Positions 8,166-16,846 of a DNA stretch of 54,161 nt are shown here, in pieces. Source of the stretch: DATBFU01 sp035498405 (lineage in GTDB: Bacteria; Acidobacteriota; Thermoanaerobaculia; UBA5066; Gp7-AA6). The notes below the pieces were generated by a model. That model ran no database searches and had not been told where the DNA came from. It saw nothing but the letters and a program-made list of their open reading frames with translations. The DNA lies in NCBI GenBank assembly GCA_035498405.1, contig DATKAE010000111.1, positions 1-54,161 on the forward strand, written 5' to 3'. How positions within the stretch are numbered: position 1 is the first letter of the stretch; each line of letters opens with the position of its first letter. A program made the translations under genes and the position numbers.

Positions 8166-9521
8166 ATGAGCCGACTGCTTCTGGAGGGTGGCACGCTGCT
8201 GGGCCTGGCCGACCGCGGCGACATCCGGTACTCCACGGATCTGTACGCGGAAAACGGCACGATCGCAGGGGTCGGGGCGGAAGCTCGGCGGCTCGCCGGC
8301 CGGCCGGGCGAGCCGGTGGAGCGGCTCGATGCGAGGCGCAAGTGGATTCTGCCGGGCTTCGTTCAGGCGCATCTGCATCTGTGCCAGACCTTGCTGCGCA
8401 ACGGGCCGGAGGACCTGGAGCTGCTGCCCTGGCTGACCGCTCACGTCTGGCCCGGCGAAGCGGCGCTCGACCCCGAGACGCTCGGCGTGTCGGCCCGGCT
8501 CGGGCTGTCGGAGTGCCTTGCCTCCGGCGTGACGGCGGTCCTCGACATGGGAAGCCCGCGCCACGGCGACGCCCTTTTTCGGGCGGCCGCCCGCGCCGGC
8601 GTCCGCTACACGGGTGGCAACGCTCTGATGGACGACCCGCGGACCACGCCCGAGAATCTTCGAGTCCCGGCCGACGAGGGGTTGGCCGAGACCGAACGCC
8701 TGCGGGCGGACTGGCATGGGAGAGAGCGCGGCCGTCTGCGCGTGGCCGTTTCACCCCGCTTCGCCGTGGCCTGCACGGAGGACCTCCTGCGCCGGGCCGC
8801 GCAGTTGGCGGCCGAGAAGGCTTTGACGATCCACACCCATGCGAGCGAAAGCCGCGCCGAGTGCGGACTCGTGCTCGAGCGCACGGGCCGCGAGAACCTG
8901 GAATACCTCGATTCGGTGGGCCTGCTGAACCGGAAGAGCTGCATCGCCCATGCCGTTCAGACGGCCGAGCCCGAATGGCAACGGCTTGCCGAACGGGGGG
9001 CGTCGGTGATTCATTGTCCGTCCTCGAACCTGCGCCTGCGCTCGGGGGTCTGTCCCGTCGTTCCCATGCGGCGCGCCGGCGTTCGCGTGGCCCTGGGCTC
9101 GGACAGCGCGGCTTGTAACGACCGGCTCGATCCCTTTCGCGAGATGCGGCTGGCGGCTTTCGTGTCGCGGACGCGCCAGCCTTCCGAAAGCCTCTCGGCC
9201 TTCGACGCACTCCGGATGGCGACCTGGGAAGGGGCCCGGGCGCTCGACTTGCCGGGTCTGGAGGGCCTTGCCGCGGGAGGCCCGGCCGATTTCGTCGTGC
9301 TCGACCCGGAGATGGGCTGGGCCCTGCCGGACGACTGGAATGGCGAGCCCTATTCCGCGGTCGTCTACTCGATGGGAAGAGAGAACGTCGCTGCGACCGT
9401 TGTCGATGGCGTCGTGCGCTATCGGGCGGGCGACGCGACCGTGGGCGGTCTCAAGCCTTCGGCCGAAGAGGTTCGGGCCGCGGTCAAGAAGCTAAGGTCT
9501 CGGATGGGCCAGCCCGCATAG
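8166..9521 (+). CDS. Amidohydrolase-family nucleoside/S-adenosylhomocysteine deaminase-like protein
   Basis: Metal-dependent deaminase or hydrolase of the TrzN/SsnA/5'-deoxyadenosine deaminase group. The 451-residue product has the metal site HLHLCQTLLRNG (His69, His71), HTHASES (His225), IAHAV (His262) and GSDSAACND (Asp313), within an ILPGFVQAH amidohydrolase barrel. The HLHLCQTL motif points to the deoxyadenosine or SAH deaminase branch, but the exact substrate cannot be read from sequence. The start is ATG 8166. It probably shares a transcript with the upstream phosphatase, 28 bases away, although no functional link is known. It converges on the NtrC-type regulator. Confidence 0.88.
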   Translation: MSRLLLEGGTLLGLADRGDIRYSTDLYAENGTIAGVGAEARRLAGRPGEPVERLDARRKWILPGFVQAHLHLCQTLLRNGPEDLELLPWLTAHVWPGEAALDPETLGVSARLGLSECLASGVTAVLDMGSPRHGDALFRAAARAGVRYTGGNALMDDPRTTPENLRVPADEGLAETERLRADWHGRERGRLRVAVSPRFAVACTEDLLRRAAQLAAEKALTIHTHASESRAECGLVLERTGRENLEYLDSVGLLNRKSCIAHAVQTAEPEWQRLAERGASVIHCPSSNLRLRSGVCPVVPMRRAGVRVALGSDSAACNDRLDPFREMRLAAFVSRTRQPSESLSAFDALRMATWEGARALDLPGLEGLAAGGPADFVVLDPEMGWALPDDWNGEPYSAVVYSMGRENVAATVVDGVVRYRAGDATVGGLKPSAEEVRAAVKKLRSRMGQPA

Positions 9522-9544
9522 GGCCGAAGTCCCTTACGCTCCTT

Positions 9545-9572
9545 CGCCCCTCGCCCCTCGCCCCTCGCCCCT
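9545..9572. repeat. Tandem heptamer repeat, four copies of CGCCCCT
   Basis: Four perfect head-to-tail copies of CGCCCCT fill the 55-base gap between two convergent genes. A related array with units AACCCCT and CGCCCCT lies in another convergent gap at 19112-19138. Confidence 0.9.
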
Positions 9573-9576
9573 GCCC

Positions 9577-10953
9577 TCAGGGCTCGCGGATGTCCAGGCG
9601 CTTGATGATCTCGTGGAGTGTCGTCGGCTTGACGCGCAGAAGATCCGCCGCGCGCTTCTGCACGCCGCCGGTACGGCGCAGCGCCGTCCGGACGAGGCGG
9701 CGCTCGTAGTCCTCGACGAGCTCCTTGTAGGTCGAGCCGTTCTCGGGCAGCCGCACGGTCACGTCGTGTCGCTCGCCGGAGAGGACGTTGTCGGGCAAGA
9801 GCGGCAGGCCAATCACGCCGCCCGGGCAGAGCACCACGGCCCGCTCGATCGCGTTCTCGAGCTCCCGCACGTTGCCCGGCCAATCGTGGTCGAGCAGCGC
9901 CCGCATGGCTTCGGGCGCGATCCCCGTGATCGTCTTGTTGTTCTCGGAGGCGTAGAGGTGCATGAAGTGCTCGGCCAGCAGCGGGATGTCCTCTTGTCGC
10001 TCGCGCAAGGGCGGGATCGGGATCGTGATCACGCAGAGACGGTAATAGAGGTCGTCGCGGAAGCGCCCCTCCGCGACCATCTTTTTCAAGTCCACGTTGG
10101 TGGCGGCGATGATCCGCACGTCCGCCTTCTGGGTTTCGACCGAGCCGACCCGCAGGAACTCCTTCTCCTGGATCAAGCGCAGCAGCTTCGCCTGCGTCTC
10201 GAGGCTGATCGTCCCGATCTCGTCGAAGAAGATGGAGCCGCCTTCGGCGGCCTCGAAGAGACCCTTCTTGTTGGCGACCGCGCCGGTGAAGGCGCCGCGC
10301 ACGTGCCCGAAGAGGTTGGACTCGAGCAGATCGGTGGGCATCGAGCCCGAGTTGACCGTCACGAAGGGCGCGCCCGAGCGCGGGGAATGAGTGTGGATCG
10401 CGCGGGCCACCAGCTCCTTGCCCGTACCGCTTTCCCCTTCGACGAGGATGGTCGAACGCGACGGCCCGGCCAGCCGCACCAGGTCGAAGACCTTTCGCAT
10501 CGGCTCGGACTTGCCCACGATGCGCCCCAGGCCGTACTGCCGCGAGAGCTCTTGCTTCAAGCGCCGGTTCTCTTCCGTCAGTCGTCTCGCTTCGGCTCCC
10601 TTCCGGACGGTGAGCAGCACTTCCTGGTTCTGGAACGGCTTCGGGATGTAGTGGAAGGCTCCCTCGCGCATCGCCTGGATCGCGCCCTCGATGGAGGAAT
10701 AGGCGGTCACGATGACGATCACGGCGTCGGGGTCGTGACGCCGCATGTCGCGCAGCACCTCGAGGCCCGGCCGGTCGGGCAGCATCAGGTCGAGCAGGAC
10801 GACGTCGTAGGGCTCGCTCTCGAAGAGCTCGAGCGCCTCCGCGGCGTCCTCCGCCGTCGAGACGGTCCATCCCTCGCGCTCGAGGAGGCTCTCCAGGACG
10901 TCGCGGATGACCTCCTCGTCGTCGACGACCAGGATCCGCAAGGGACCGCTCAC
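9577..10953 (-). CDS. NtrC-family sigma54-dependent response regulator
   Basis: Two-component transcription activator of sigma54 promoters. In 458 residues it has a receiver domain (Asp11, Asp12, phospho-acceptor Asp55, Lys105), a AAA+ domain with Walker A GESGTGKE (173-180), the sigma54-contact loop GAFTGA (220-225) and Walker B FFDEIG (242-247), and a C-terminal Fis-type helix-turn-helix (about 415-455). It starts at GTG 10953, overlapping the TGA of the upstream histidine kinase as GTGA, so the two are translationally coupled and surely partners. It ends beside the heptamer array. Confidence 0.96.
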   Translation of the reverse strand: MSGPLRILVVDDEEVIRDVLESLLEREGWTVSTAEDAAEALELFESEPYDVVLLDLMLPDRPGLEVLRDMRRHDPDAVIVIVTAYSSIEGAIQAMREGAFHYIPKPFQNQEVLLTVRKGAEARRLTEENRRLKQELSRQYGLGRIVGKSEPMRKVFDLVRLAGPSRSTILVEGESGTGKELVARAIHTHSPRSGAPFVTVNSGSMPTDLLESNLFGHVRGAFTGAVANKKGLFEAAEGGSIFFDEIGTISLETQAKLLRLIQEKEFLRVGSVETQKADVRIIAATNVDLKKMVAEGRFRDDLYYRLCVITIPIPPLRERQEDIPLLAEHFMHLYASENNKTITGIAPEAMRALLDHDWPGNVRELENAIERAVVLCPGGVIGLPLLPDNVLSGERHDVTVRLPENGSTYKELVEDYERRLVRTALRRTGGVQKRAADLLRVKPTTLHEIIKRLDIREP

Positions 10954-13676
10954 GGCGAGCTCTCCGCGACGAGCGGCAGGGTGACCCAGGCCTCGGTGCC
11001 CCCGCCTTCCCTCGTCGAAAGACCGATCTCTCCGCCATGGCGGCGGACGATCTCGCGCGAAATGGCGAGCCCGAGTCCGGTGCCGCCGGACTTCTTGGTG
11101 GTGAAGAAGGGTTGGAAGAGGCGCTGGCTCGACTCATGGGGCACGCCCACGCCGCGATCCGCGACCGTGACCCGTGCCTGACCGTCGTCCTTCGTCAGGC
11201 AGCAGAGCACGAGGCCCCCGTCGGGCGAAGCGTCGCGCGCGTTGGTCAGCAGGTTGACGAAGACCTGCTCGAGATCGCGCGGATCTCCATCCACCCAGAC
11301 GGGCAGGGTCGCCGCCCGGCTCTCGAGCTTGACGCCGCGGGAACCGAAGGTCGTCTCGACCGACTCCGCCGCGTTGGCGAGCACTTCACGCAGATCCGTT
11401 CGCACCGAAGCCCGGGCTCGCGGACGGGCGAACTCGAGCAGGTTGTTGACCAGGTGCGCCGCGCGAAACGTCTGGCGTTCCATCTTCTTCAAGATGGCGT
11501 ACCGCGGATCGGCGGGCGTGGTGTCGGCGAGCAGGAGCTGGGCATAGGAGGAGAGGCCGGCGATCGGGGTGTTGACCTCGTGCGCCACGCCCGCCGCGAG
11601 GACGCCCAAGGCGGCCAGCCGCTCGCGCTCCGCGAGCGCGCGCTCGGCGCGCAGCCGGTCGGTCACGTCATCGACGAGCACGACCTTTCGATCCGGGTCT
11701 CCCTGGAAGGCGGAGACGGAGAGGCGCAGGTCGCGCTCCTCGCCGCTCGGGTTCACCCACTTGGCCTCGAGGGTGTGCTCGGGCTCCCGACTGGTGAGCG
11801 CTCCGGTCTCGAGCCCCCGGAGAACCTCCGTGAAGGGGCGGCCGGAGAGCTCCGCTTCGGTCGCCCCCACCAGGGAGGAGAAGGCCGGGTTGGCCGTTTG
11901 GACACGGTCCTGGCCGTCCAGCACGAGAATGCCCGAGGAGGAGGAGCGGATGACACTCTCCTGATACTGCTGGAGGGTGCGAATCTCCTCGAGCCGCTCG
12001 GCCAGGGCGCCGTAGAGTCGGGCGTTCTCGTAGGCGAGTCCGGCCTGGGCCATCACCGCGATCAGCAAGGCCTCGTCCTCGGTCGCGAGCGGGACGCGGC
12101 CATCCTTGTGCCCCACGCCGAGGGCCCCGACGAGGCCGGCGCCGCAGCGCAGCGCGAAGAAACTGCGGAATCCCCGCGCATGTAGCGAAGCCATGCCCAG
12201 GGGATCGGCCTCGCCCAGGGCCGCACCGCGCAACCGCCAGACCTCCGTCTTGCCGAGACGCTCCGTGAGAAGAGCCCGCTCCGCCTCGGGCAGGTCCGGA
12301 TCGTCGAACAAGAAGAGCGAGCAGGGCACGACGTGCAGCCCCTCCACGATTCTCTTGACGATCGCTCGCCCGAGCTCCGACCGCGTGCGGGGTGTCGCAA
12401 AGTCGCGGGCGATGTCCAGCAGGGCCCGCCGAGACCGATACGTGTCGTGATACTGAATCTTCTCGAGCACGCCGGTGATGCGCTTCTTGACCGGCACCAG
12501 GAGCGAGGCGAGCACGAGACCCGATCCGAACGCGATCATGTTCTTGCCGGCCTCGGCCATTCCCTCGAAGGTCCGGTCGAGCAGGGTGTTCAGCAGGACG
12601 AACGTCATCCCTCCCAGCAGAACCGCGGCGGTCGTGGCGAGCGCTTCGCGGACGAACATCTCGACGTCCCAGAGCCGCCACTTCAAGATCGCGTAGGAAA
12701 AGGCGAGCGGGATGAAGACCAGGGAGATCACCGCGGAGCTCGAGAGCAGCGGCGAGGAGAGGCCGAAGGCTCGCGGCACGACGGAGAGAAGGAGGAAGGG
12801 TGCCAACCCGACGGCCACGCCGAGCCCGATCCAACGCAGCTGCTTGTCGGCTTCCGCGTCCCCGCGCTGCCTCAGAAGCCCCGCCACGCGCGCCAGAATG
12901 GCCACGCCGTAGATGGCGAAGTAGGCGTACCAGAACTCCGTCAGCCGCTCCAGGTCCGCGAGCTGATCGGTCGCACGGCGAGGGGTCAGAAGCAGCAGAT
13001 TCCCGACAACGTAGGCCCCGGCGGGCGCATAGAGCAGAGCCAGGACCCAGCGCGGCGCCGCGATCCGCGGAAAGATCAGGAAGAAGTGAAGCATCAGGGC
13101 CGGCAGCAGGGCGCGGTAGAAGGCGTCTCCGAACCAAGAGGCGCGGTAGAGCAGGTCCGTGGGTCCGGAGGGGGTGATGAGGTAGACGGCGAAGGAAGAA
13201 AGGCACAAGGCGAGAAAAACGCGGGCCGCGCGGGAGCGGTTGCGGCCGATCGTGAAGAGGCCGATCAAGAGATACAGGAACCCGACGAAGGCAAGAAAGA
13301 GGTAGAGCTTGTCGACCTGTGTGGGCGGCTTGCCGAGGGCGACTTCACGAATGTCCAGCTCCCCGCGTCGGACGATCAAATGGTGCGGAAAAGGCTTGCG
13401 CGCGAGACGGACCTCGGGACGCGCCAGGGAGGCCGCCGCCTGCCCGTCGGCCAGCAGGATGCGGTCTCCCGGCTGAATGCCCGCCGCCGCCGCTGCGCCG
13501 CCCGACTCGACAGCCGTGACGACGAGTTCCCCCCGCGTCGGCTGGGAGGCGAACCCTGCGCGCGTGAAGCCCTCGATCTTCCGCGTAAAGGAAAGAAAGG
13601 CGAGAAGGATCGTGCTTGCCGAGACCAGCACGATGAAAACCAACAGAACGTATCGCCCGAAGCGAAGCACGCTCAT
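10950..13676 (-). CDS. Membrane sensor histidine kinase, PDZ-7TM-GAF-PAS-HisKA-HATPase
   Basis: Sensor kinase for the coupled NtrC-type regulator. In 908 residues: a membrane segment (about 8-30), an extracytoplasmic PDZ-like domain (about 45-115; AGIQPGDRILLADG), a multi-helix membrane block (about 122-400, with HFFLIFP at 197-203), a GAF domain (about 415-555), a PAS domain (about 570-675), the H-box GVAHEVNTPI with His699, the N-box (808-816), G1 DRGVG (840-844) and G2 GGTGLGL (864-870). The nominal start is ATG 13676, but a sigma54-like promoter upstream would place the transcript start inside codon 2. In that case the in-frame GTG at codon 3 could be the true start. The sensor part resembles that of the phosphatase at 49348-51915. 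Confidence 0.94.
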   Translation of the reverse strand: MSVLRFGRYVLLVFIVLVSASTILLAFLSFTRKIEGFTRAGFASQPTRGELVVTAVESGGAAAAAGIQPGDRILLADGQAAASLARPEVRLARKPFPHHLIVRRGELDIREVALGKPPTQVDKLYLFLAFVGFLYLLIGLFTIGRNRSRAARVFLALCLSSFAVYLITPSGPTDLLYRASWFGDAFYRALLPALMLHFFLIFPRIAAPRWVLALLYAPAGAYVVGNLLLLTPRRATDQLADLERLTEFWYAYFAIYGVAILARVAGLLRQRGDAEADKQLRWIGLGVAVGLAPFLLLSVVPRAFGLSSPLLSSSAVISLVFIPLAFSYAILKWRLWDVEMFVREALATTAAVLLGGMTFVLLNTLLDRTFEGMAEAGKNMIAFGSGLVLASLLVPVKKRITGVLEKIQYHDTYRSRRALLDIARDFATPRTRSELGRAIVKRIVEGLHVVPCSLFLFDDPDLPEAERALLTERLGKTEVWRLRGAALGEADPLGMASLHARGFRSFFALRCGAGLVGALGVGHKDGRVPLATEDEALLIAVMAQAGLAYENARLYGALAERLEEIRTLQQYQESVIRSSSSGILVLDGQDRVQTANPAFSSLVGATEAELSGRPFTEVLRGLETGALTSREPEHTLEAKWVNPSGEERDLRLSVSAFQGDPDRKVVLVDDVTDRLRAERALAERERLAALGVLAAGVAHEVNTPIAGLSSYAQLLLADTTPADPRYAILKKMERQTFRAAHLVNNLLEFARPRARASVRTDLREVLANAAESVETTFGSRGVKLESRAATLPVWVDGDPRDLEQVFVNLLTNARDASPDGGLVLCCLTKDDGQARVTVADRGVGVPHESSQRLFQPFFTTKKSGGTGLGLAISREIVRRHGGEIGLSTREGGGTEAWVTLPLVAESSP

Positions 13677-13682
13677 GGATCC

Positions 13683-13698
13683 AGCAAAGCGAATGCCA
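13683..13698 (-). promoter_or_regulatory. Sigma54-like -24/-12 element before the histidine kinase gene
   Basis: TGGCATTCGCTTTGCT on the minus strand matches the TGGCACG-N4-TTGCW consensus at all but two positions, with the invariant GG and GC correctly ten bases apart. The predicted start (about 13672) falls just inside the annotated ATG, beside the codon-3 GTG. A few such matches are expected by chance in 54 kb. Confidence 0.35.
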
Positions 13699-13743
13699 TC
13701 GGACAGGGTCCGCTCGAAGCGGAAATGACGATTGATTTCAGTA

Positions 13744-13757
13744 GATTACGCGTAATC
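13744..13757. promoter_or_regulatory. Perfect 14-bp palindrome GATTACGCGTAATC
   Basis: A perfect dyad in an AT-richer 202-base gap, about 70 bases upstream of the histidine kinase start. Its position suits a regulator-binding site, perhaps an enhancer-type site for the coupled NtrC-type protein. Function is inferred only. Confidence 0.5.
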
Positions 13758-13781
13758 GCTCGAAGAGAGATCGATAGTCTA

Positions 13782-13797
13782 ATCCAAAGATTTGGAT
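13782..13797. promoter_or_regulatory. Inverted repeat ATCCAAA-GA-TTTGGAT
   Basis: Two perfect seven-base arms separated by two bases, about 38 bases beyond the GATTACGCGTAATC palindrome (start to start) and about 105 bases upstream of the histidine kinase start. A likely protein-binding site; the binding protein is unknown. Confidence 0.5.
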
Positions 13798-13878
13798 CGA
13801 TTGCAAGTCTTTTGAACAGCAGAATGCAGATAACCGGAGATCAATTCAGGGTTCGGGACCGGCCGGGACGCCGCGGAT

Positions 13879-15768
13879 TCAGAAGGAAAGCGCCACGCCC
13901 CCCATGAAGCGGCTGCTGCTCTTCAAGCTGTCCTCTTCCGGCGAAGGGTTGGTCCGGTTGGATTCGACGGCGAGCAACAGTTTGCAGACCGAGCCGAAAG
14001 GCGTCACGCCGAGAACCGAAAGGTCCTGCGCGACCGACAGGGCGACCTTGTCCGAATCGTTGTTCACGGTCGTGGACGGCGTCTCGAGCGCCTGTCGCAC
14101 GCCGTGCAGGATGACGGCGACGCCCGTCTTCGTGGGCAGGACCTCGAGAGCCGCCCGGGCGGCCCAGAAGTAGCCTCGGGAATCGGTGACGCCGTAGGCC
14201 GCCGCGGTCGCCGGAGAGACCGTGCCGCTGATCTGCCCGTAGCGGGCCGAGACGGTCGCCGCCAGGGCCTGCGTCAGACGGCGGCGGCCGCTCGCCTGGT
14301 ACTGGCGCACCGTGTTTCCGTCGAGCAGATAGACGCTGTCGAGGTTGTTCAAGAAATCGCCTTCGAAGAAGGCGCGAACGACCTCGCCGATACGCTGCTC
14401 GGAGGCCTCGACTCGGAAGGAGTTGTCGTCGTTCGCCCGCTCGAGGCCGACGGTATAGAGCTGGCGCGACGCCGCCGCCAGGTTGTCCTCGATGGAAGCC
14501 ACGCGGGGCATCGTGGTGCCCGTTCCGATGCCGGACTCCGTCGTTCGATAAAGGCCGCCGACGAAGAAGTAGGTTCCGGCGCCAACGTCGTAGCGCGCGA
14601 CCAGCTGCGGCGCGATCCCGTATCCGCCGGCCAGGTAGCGTCCGACGACACCCGCCTGCACTTGCGCGCGGGGGGATAGCCGGACGGCGGTCGAGGCGGC
14701 GAGGTCGGCGTCGGGAGAGGAAGCGATGAACGCGCCCTGCGCGCCGACGCCCGAGGGGCCGACGGCGGCCTCGCGATACCGGTACACCATCGCCACGTCG
14801 ACGCCGGGAGCCTCCGCCGCGGGACGCGTGTAATTGCCCTGAACCTCCCACGTTCGCGAGGCGATCGGAAAGAAGGTCGTGCCCGGCGCGGAAGCCCTGT
14901 AGAGATTCGTCTCCTCCACGTAGCGCGCGGCTACGGACTGGGCGGTGCCCGATTCGTTGCCGTGGCTCCAGCTGACGGTATTGGTTTGAAGGCTCGCGGG
15001 CTGGTCATCGGCAAAGCTGAGCGTGTTTCGGCGCGCCGCAAGCTCGACCTGCTGAGAAGCGGAAGGAGCGACAGCGAGGGCGAGCCCGGCGCTGTTGCCG
15101 GTGACCACGGTGGGCTCGGAATCGGGAGAGATCGCGTGGTAGTCGCCGCTCAAGTTGTACCGCCAGCCGTTGGGAAGTCCTCCGCTCAGGACGGCCGAGG
15201 TACGCACGGCGGCCGATTCTCCGGTGCCGCTGCCGGCCACCGTCGCGACCTCGCCGCCAACGTGCTGGCTGACGGCGACCCTTCCCGGCAGTGTGGCCGA
15301 GCTTGGCGCTCCCTCCAGATCGAGCTCGCGCAGCACGTCGGCAGGCAGCCGATCGGCGAGTTCCCAGATGCTCGACTTTGCCGAAGTCGCGGCCGCAGCG
15401 GGGGAAGAGCGGGCGAGCTGGATCTCGACGGAGCTGACGGTTTGCGGGTTCGCCTGATGCAGGATCCGGACGAGCGTCGGCTGAAAGCCCTTCTTGTAGG
15501 CGATGAGGTCATAGACACCGACGGGCGCCGATGCGACGACGAAGGTTCCGTCGGTTGCCGTGCGCAGGCGGGCGAGCGAGGTCTCGGCGACGTTATAGAG
15601 AACAACCAGCGCGCCGGCCACCGGAACCTGGACGCTTCGCACGGTGCCGGAGATCGGCGGCGCAATCGTGCTGGCCAGCGGCAGCGGCGGAGCCGGGGCC
15701 CCGCTCAGGGCCGAGGCCCCGAGCAGCGCCAACGCAGCCGCCAGCGAGAGAGTTCGACTCCTCCCCAT
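13879..15768 (-). CDS. Outer-membrane beta-barrel with N-terminal carboxypeptidase-regulatory-like domain
   Basis: Secreted 629-residue protein of unknown role, predicted to sit in the outer membrane. It has a signal peptide (about 1-24), then a carboxypeptidase-regulatory-like beta-sandwich (about 35-120; SGTVRS...VAGALVVLYN, TDGTFVVASAPVGVYDLIAYKKGF). A long stretch of alternating polar and hydrophobic strands follows and ends GGVALSF, with a C-terminal phenylalanine as in barrels inserted by BamA. It resembles TonB-dependent-receptor relatives, but no TonB box or plug domain is obvious. The start is ATG 15768, with a -10-like TATACT about 26 bases upstream. No operon partner. Confidence 0.78.
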   Translation of the reverse strand: MGRSRTLSLAAALALLGASALSGAPAPPLPLASTIAPPISGTVRSVQVPVAGALVVLYNVAETSLARLRTATDGTFVVASAPVGVYDLIAYKKGFQPTLVRILHQANPQTVSSVEIQLARSSPAAAATSAKSSIWELADRLPADVLRELDLEGAPSSATLPGRVAVSQHVGGEVATVAGSGTGESAAVRTSAVLSGGLPNGWRYNLSGDYHAISPDSEPTVVTGNSAGLALAVAPSASQQVELAARRNTLSFADDQPASLQTNTVSWSHGNESGTAQSVAARYVEETNLYRASAPGTTFFPIASRTWEVQGNYTRPAAEAPGVDVAMVYRYREAAVGPSGVGAQGAFIASSPDADLAASTAVRLSPRAQVQAGVVGRYLAGGYGIAPQLVARYDVGAGTYFFVGGLYRTTESGIGTGTTMPRVASIEDNLAAASRQLYTVGLERANDDNSFRVEASEQRIGEVVRAFFEGDFLNNLDSVYLLDGNTVRQYQASGRRRLTQALAATVSARYGQISGTVSPATAAAYGVTDSRGYFWAARAALEVLPTKTGVAVILHGVRQALETPSTTVNNDSDKVALSVAQDLSVLGVTPFGSVCKLLLAVESNRTNPSPEEDSLKSSSRFMGGVALSF

Positions 15769-15995
15769 AGACGGACCTACCGGTCCAATCGAGGAGTATA
15801 GAACTCCCGCGCGTCAATTGCCATTTTCAAACTGGCCAGGGTGCCAGGCTGGCCGGTCGGCCGGCCCTCCGGGAGCCTCGGGAGAGAGGGCGCTGAGCGC
15901 CGGGCCATCCCGTTCGACCCTCCCGGGCGCCGATTCGACCCTCTGGACAGGTGTTCCGTCCCTCAGTAGACACGGTCGAAGCCCCGCCCGGGCGC

Positions 15996-16778
15996 TCATC
16001 CTTCAGGCGGAGTCGGCCCCGCCTCTTCCAAGTCCGCGTCCTGGCGCGAGGCCCGCGCGAAGCACCAAACCACGACGCGCCCCGCACCCGCCTCTCGCAA
16101 CCGGGCCGCACATTCCCGGGCGGTCGCTCCGGAAGTTGCCACGTCGTCGACCAGCAGAAGCGCTCCGGTCGGAGCTCTGTTCGCGCGGAAAGCGGCGCGG
16201 ACGTTGGACTCCCGGCGCGCCAGAGGCAGGCGGCTTTGGCGCTCGGTCTCTCGGACCTTTTGCAGCTGGCGAGGCTCGAAGGGAATCTGCAGGCGCGCCG
16301 CCACGGCCGCTCCGAGCAGTTCGGCGGCATGGTCGCCGACGCGCCGCGCCCGCCGCGTTGCCGGCACGGCCGTGACCCGCCGAAGGTCGGCCGGAACCGC
16401 CAAGCGCCGGATCATGAGGTCAGCCAGGTGGCGCGCGAGATAGTCGGCGCCGCGGAACTTGAAGGCGATGAGGATCTCGCGAGCGGTGCCGCGGTAGGGA
16501 GCTGCCGCCGACAGCGCCGCGAAGGGCGGCGGCGCGAGCAGGCATCGGCCGCAGGGTTCGAGCGCATCCTCGGACCGGGGCTCATCGCAGATCGGGCAGC
16601 GGTGCGGAGGCATCCTCTCCACACCGCTCCAGCAGCCGGGGCAGACCCCTCCCTGGCCGATGCGCTCGAGCCGCTGTCTTGCGCACGCGAGACAACGGGA
16701 GGGAAAGAGAAACCGTGCGAGCAGGAGCGCGCTTTCGCGGGCGTGTCCGAACGTTTCGCGCTTGAGCTCCGTAAGCAC
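15996..16778 (-). CDS. comF: ComF-family phosphoribosyltransferase-like protein
   Basis: ComF/GntX-type protein of 260 residues, implicated in other bacteria in DNA uptake, although the biochemical role is uncertain. The N-terminal part carries zinc-finger-like Cys pairs (CLAC, CPGC, CPIC, CGRC). The C-terminal part is a type I phosphoribosyltransferase fold with the PRPP-binding motif LLLVDDVATSGAT. Conserved segments include FKFRGADYLARHL and the KVRETERQ...R block. The start is ATG 16778, divergent from the small barrel gene. The 227-base gap to the outer-membrane gene holds no recognisable gene. Whether it acts in competence here is unknown. Confidence 0.88.
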   Translation of the reverse strand: MLTELKRETFGHARESALLLARFLFPSRCLACARQRLERIGQGGVCPGCWSGVERMPPHRCPICDEPRSEDALEPCGRCLLAPPPFAALSAAAPYRGTAREILIAFKFRGADYLARHLADLMIRRLAVPADLRRVTAVPATRRARRVGDHAAELLGAAVAARLQIPFEPRQLQKVRETERQSRLPLARRESNVRAAFRANRAPTGALLLVDDVATSGATARECAARLREAGAGRVVVWCFARASRQDADLEEAGPTPPEG

Positions 16779-16846
16779 GGGAAGCGATTCTAAGCGCGAG
16801 CTTGGAAGTTCGCGGGGGGAACCGTAAACTGGCCGGGGAGGTGACC

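Noticed and set aside
6380..8341. Long minus-strand extension of rpmE opposite the FHA-PP2C gene
   Set aside because: L31 is 72 residues long; the extension is antisense to a well-defined FHA-GAF-PP2C protein.
9613..11181. 522-codon plus-strand open frame opposite the response regulator
   Set aside because: It is antisense to an NtrC-type protein with all its motifs and has no recognisable domain of its own.
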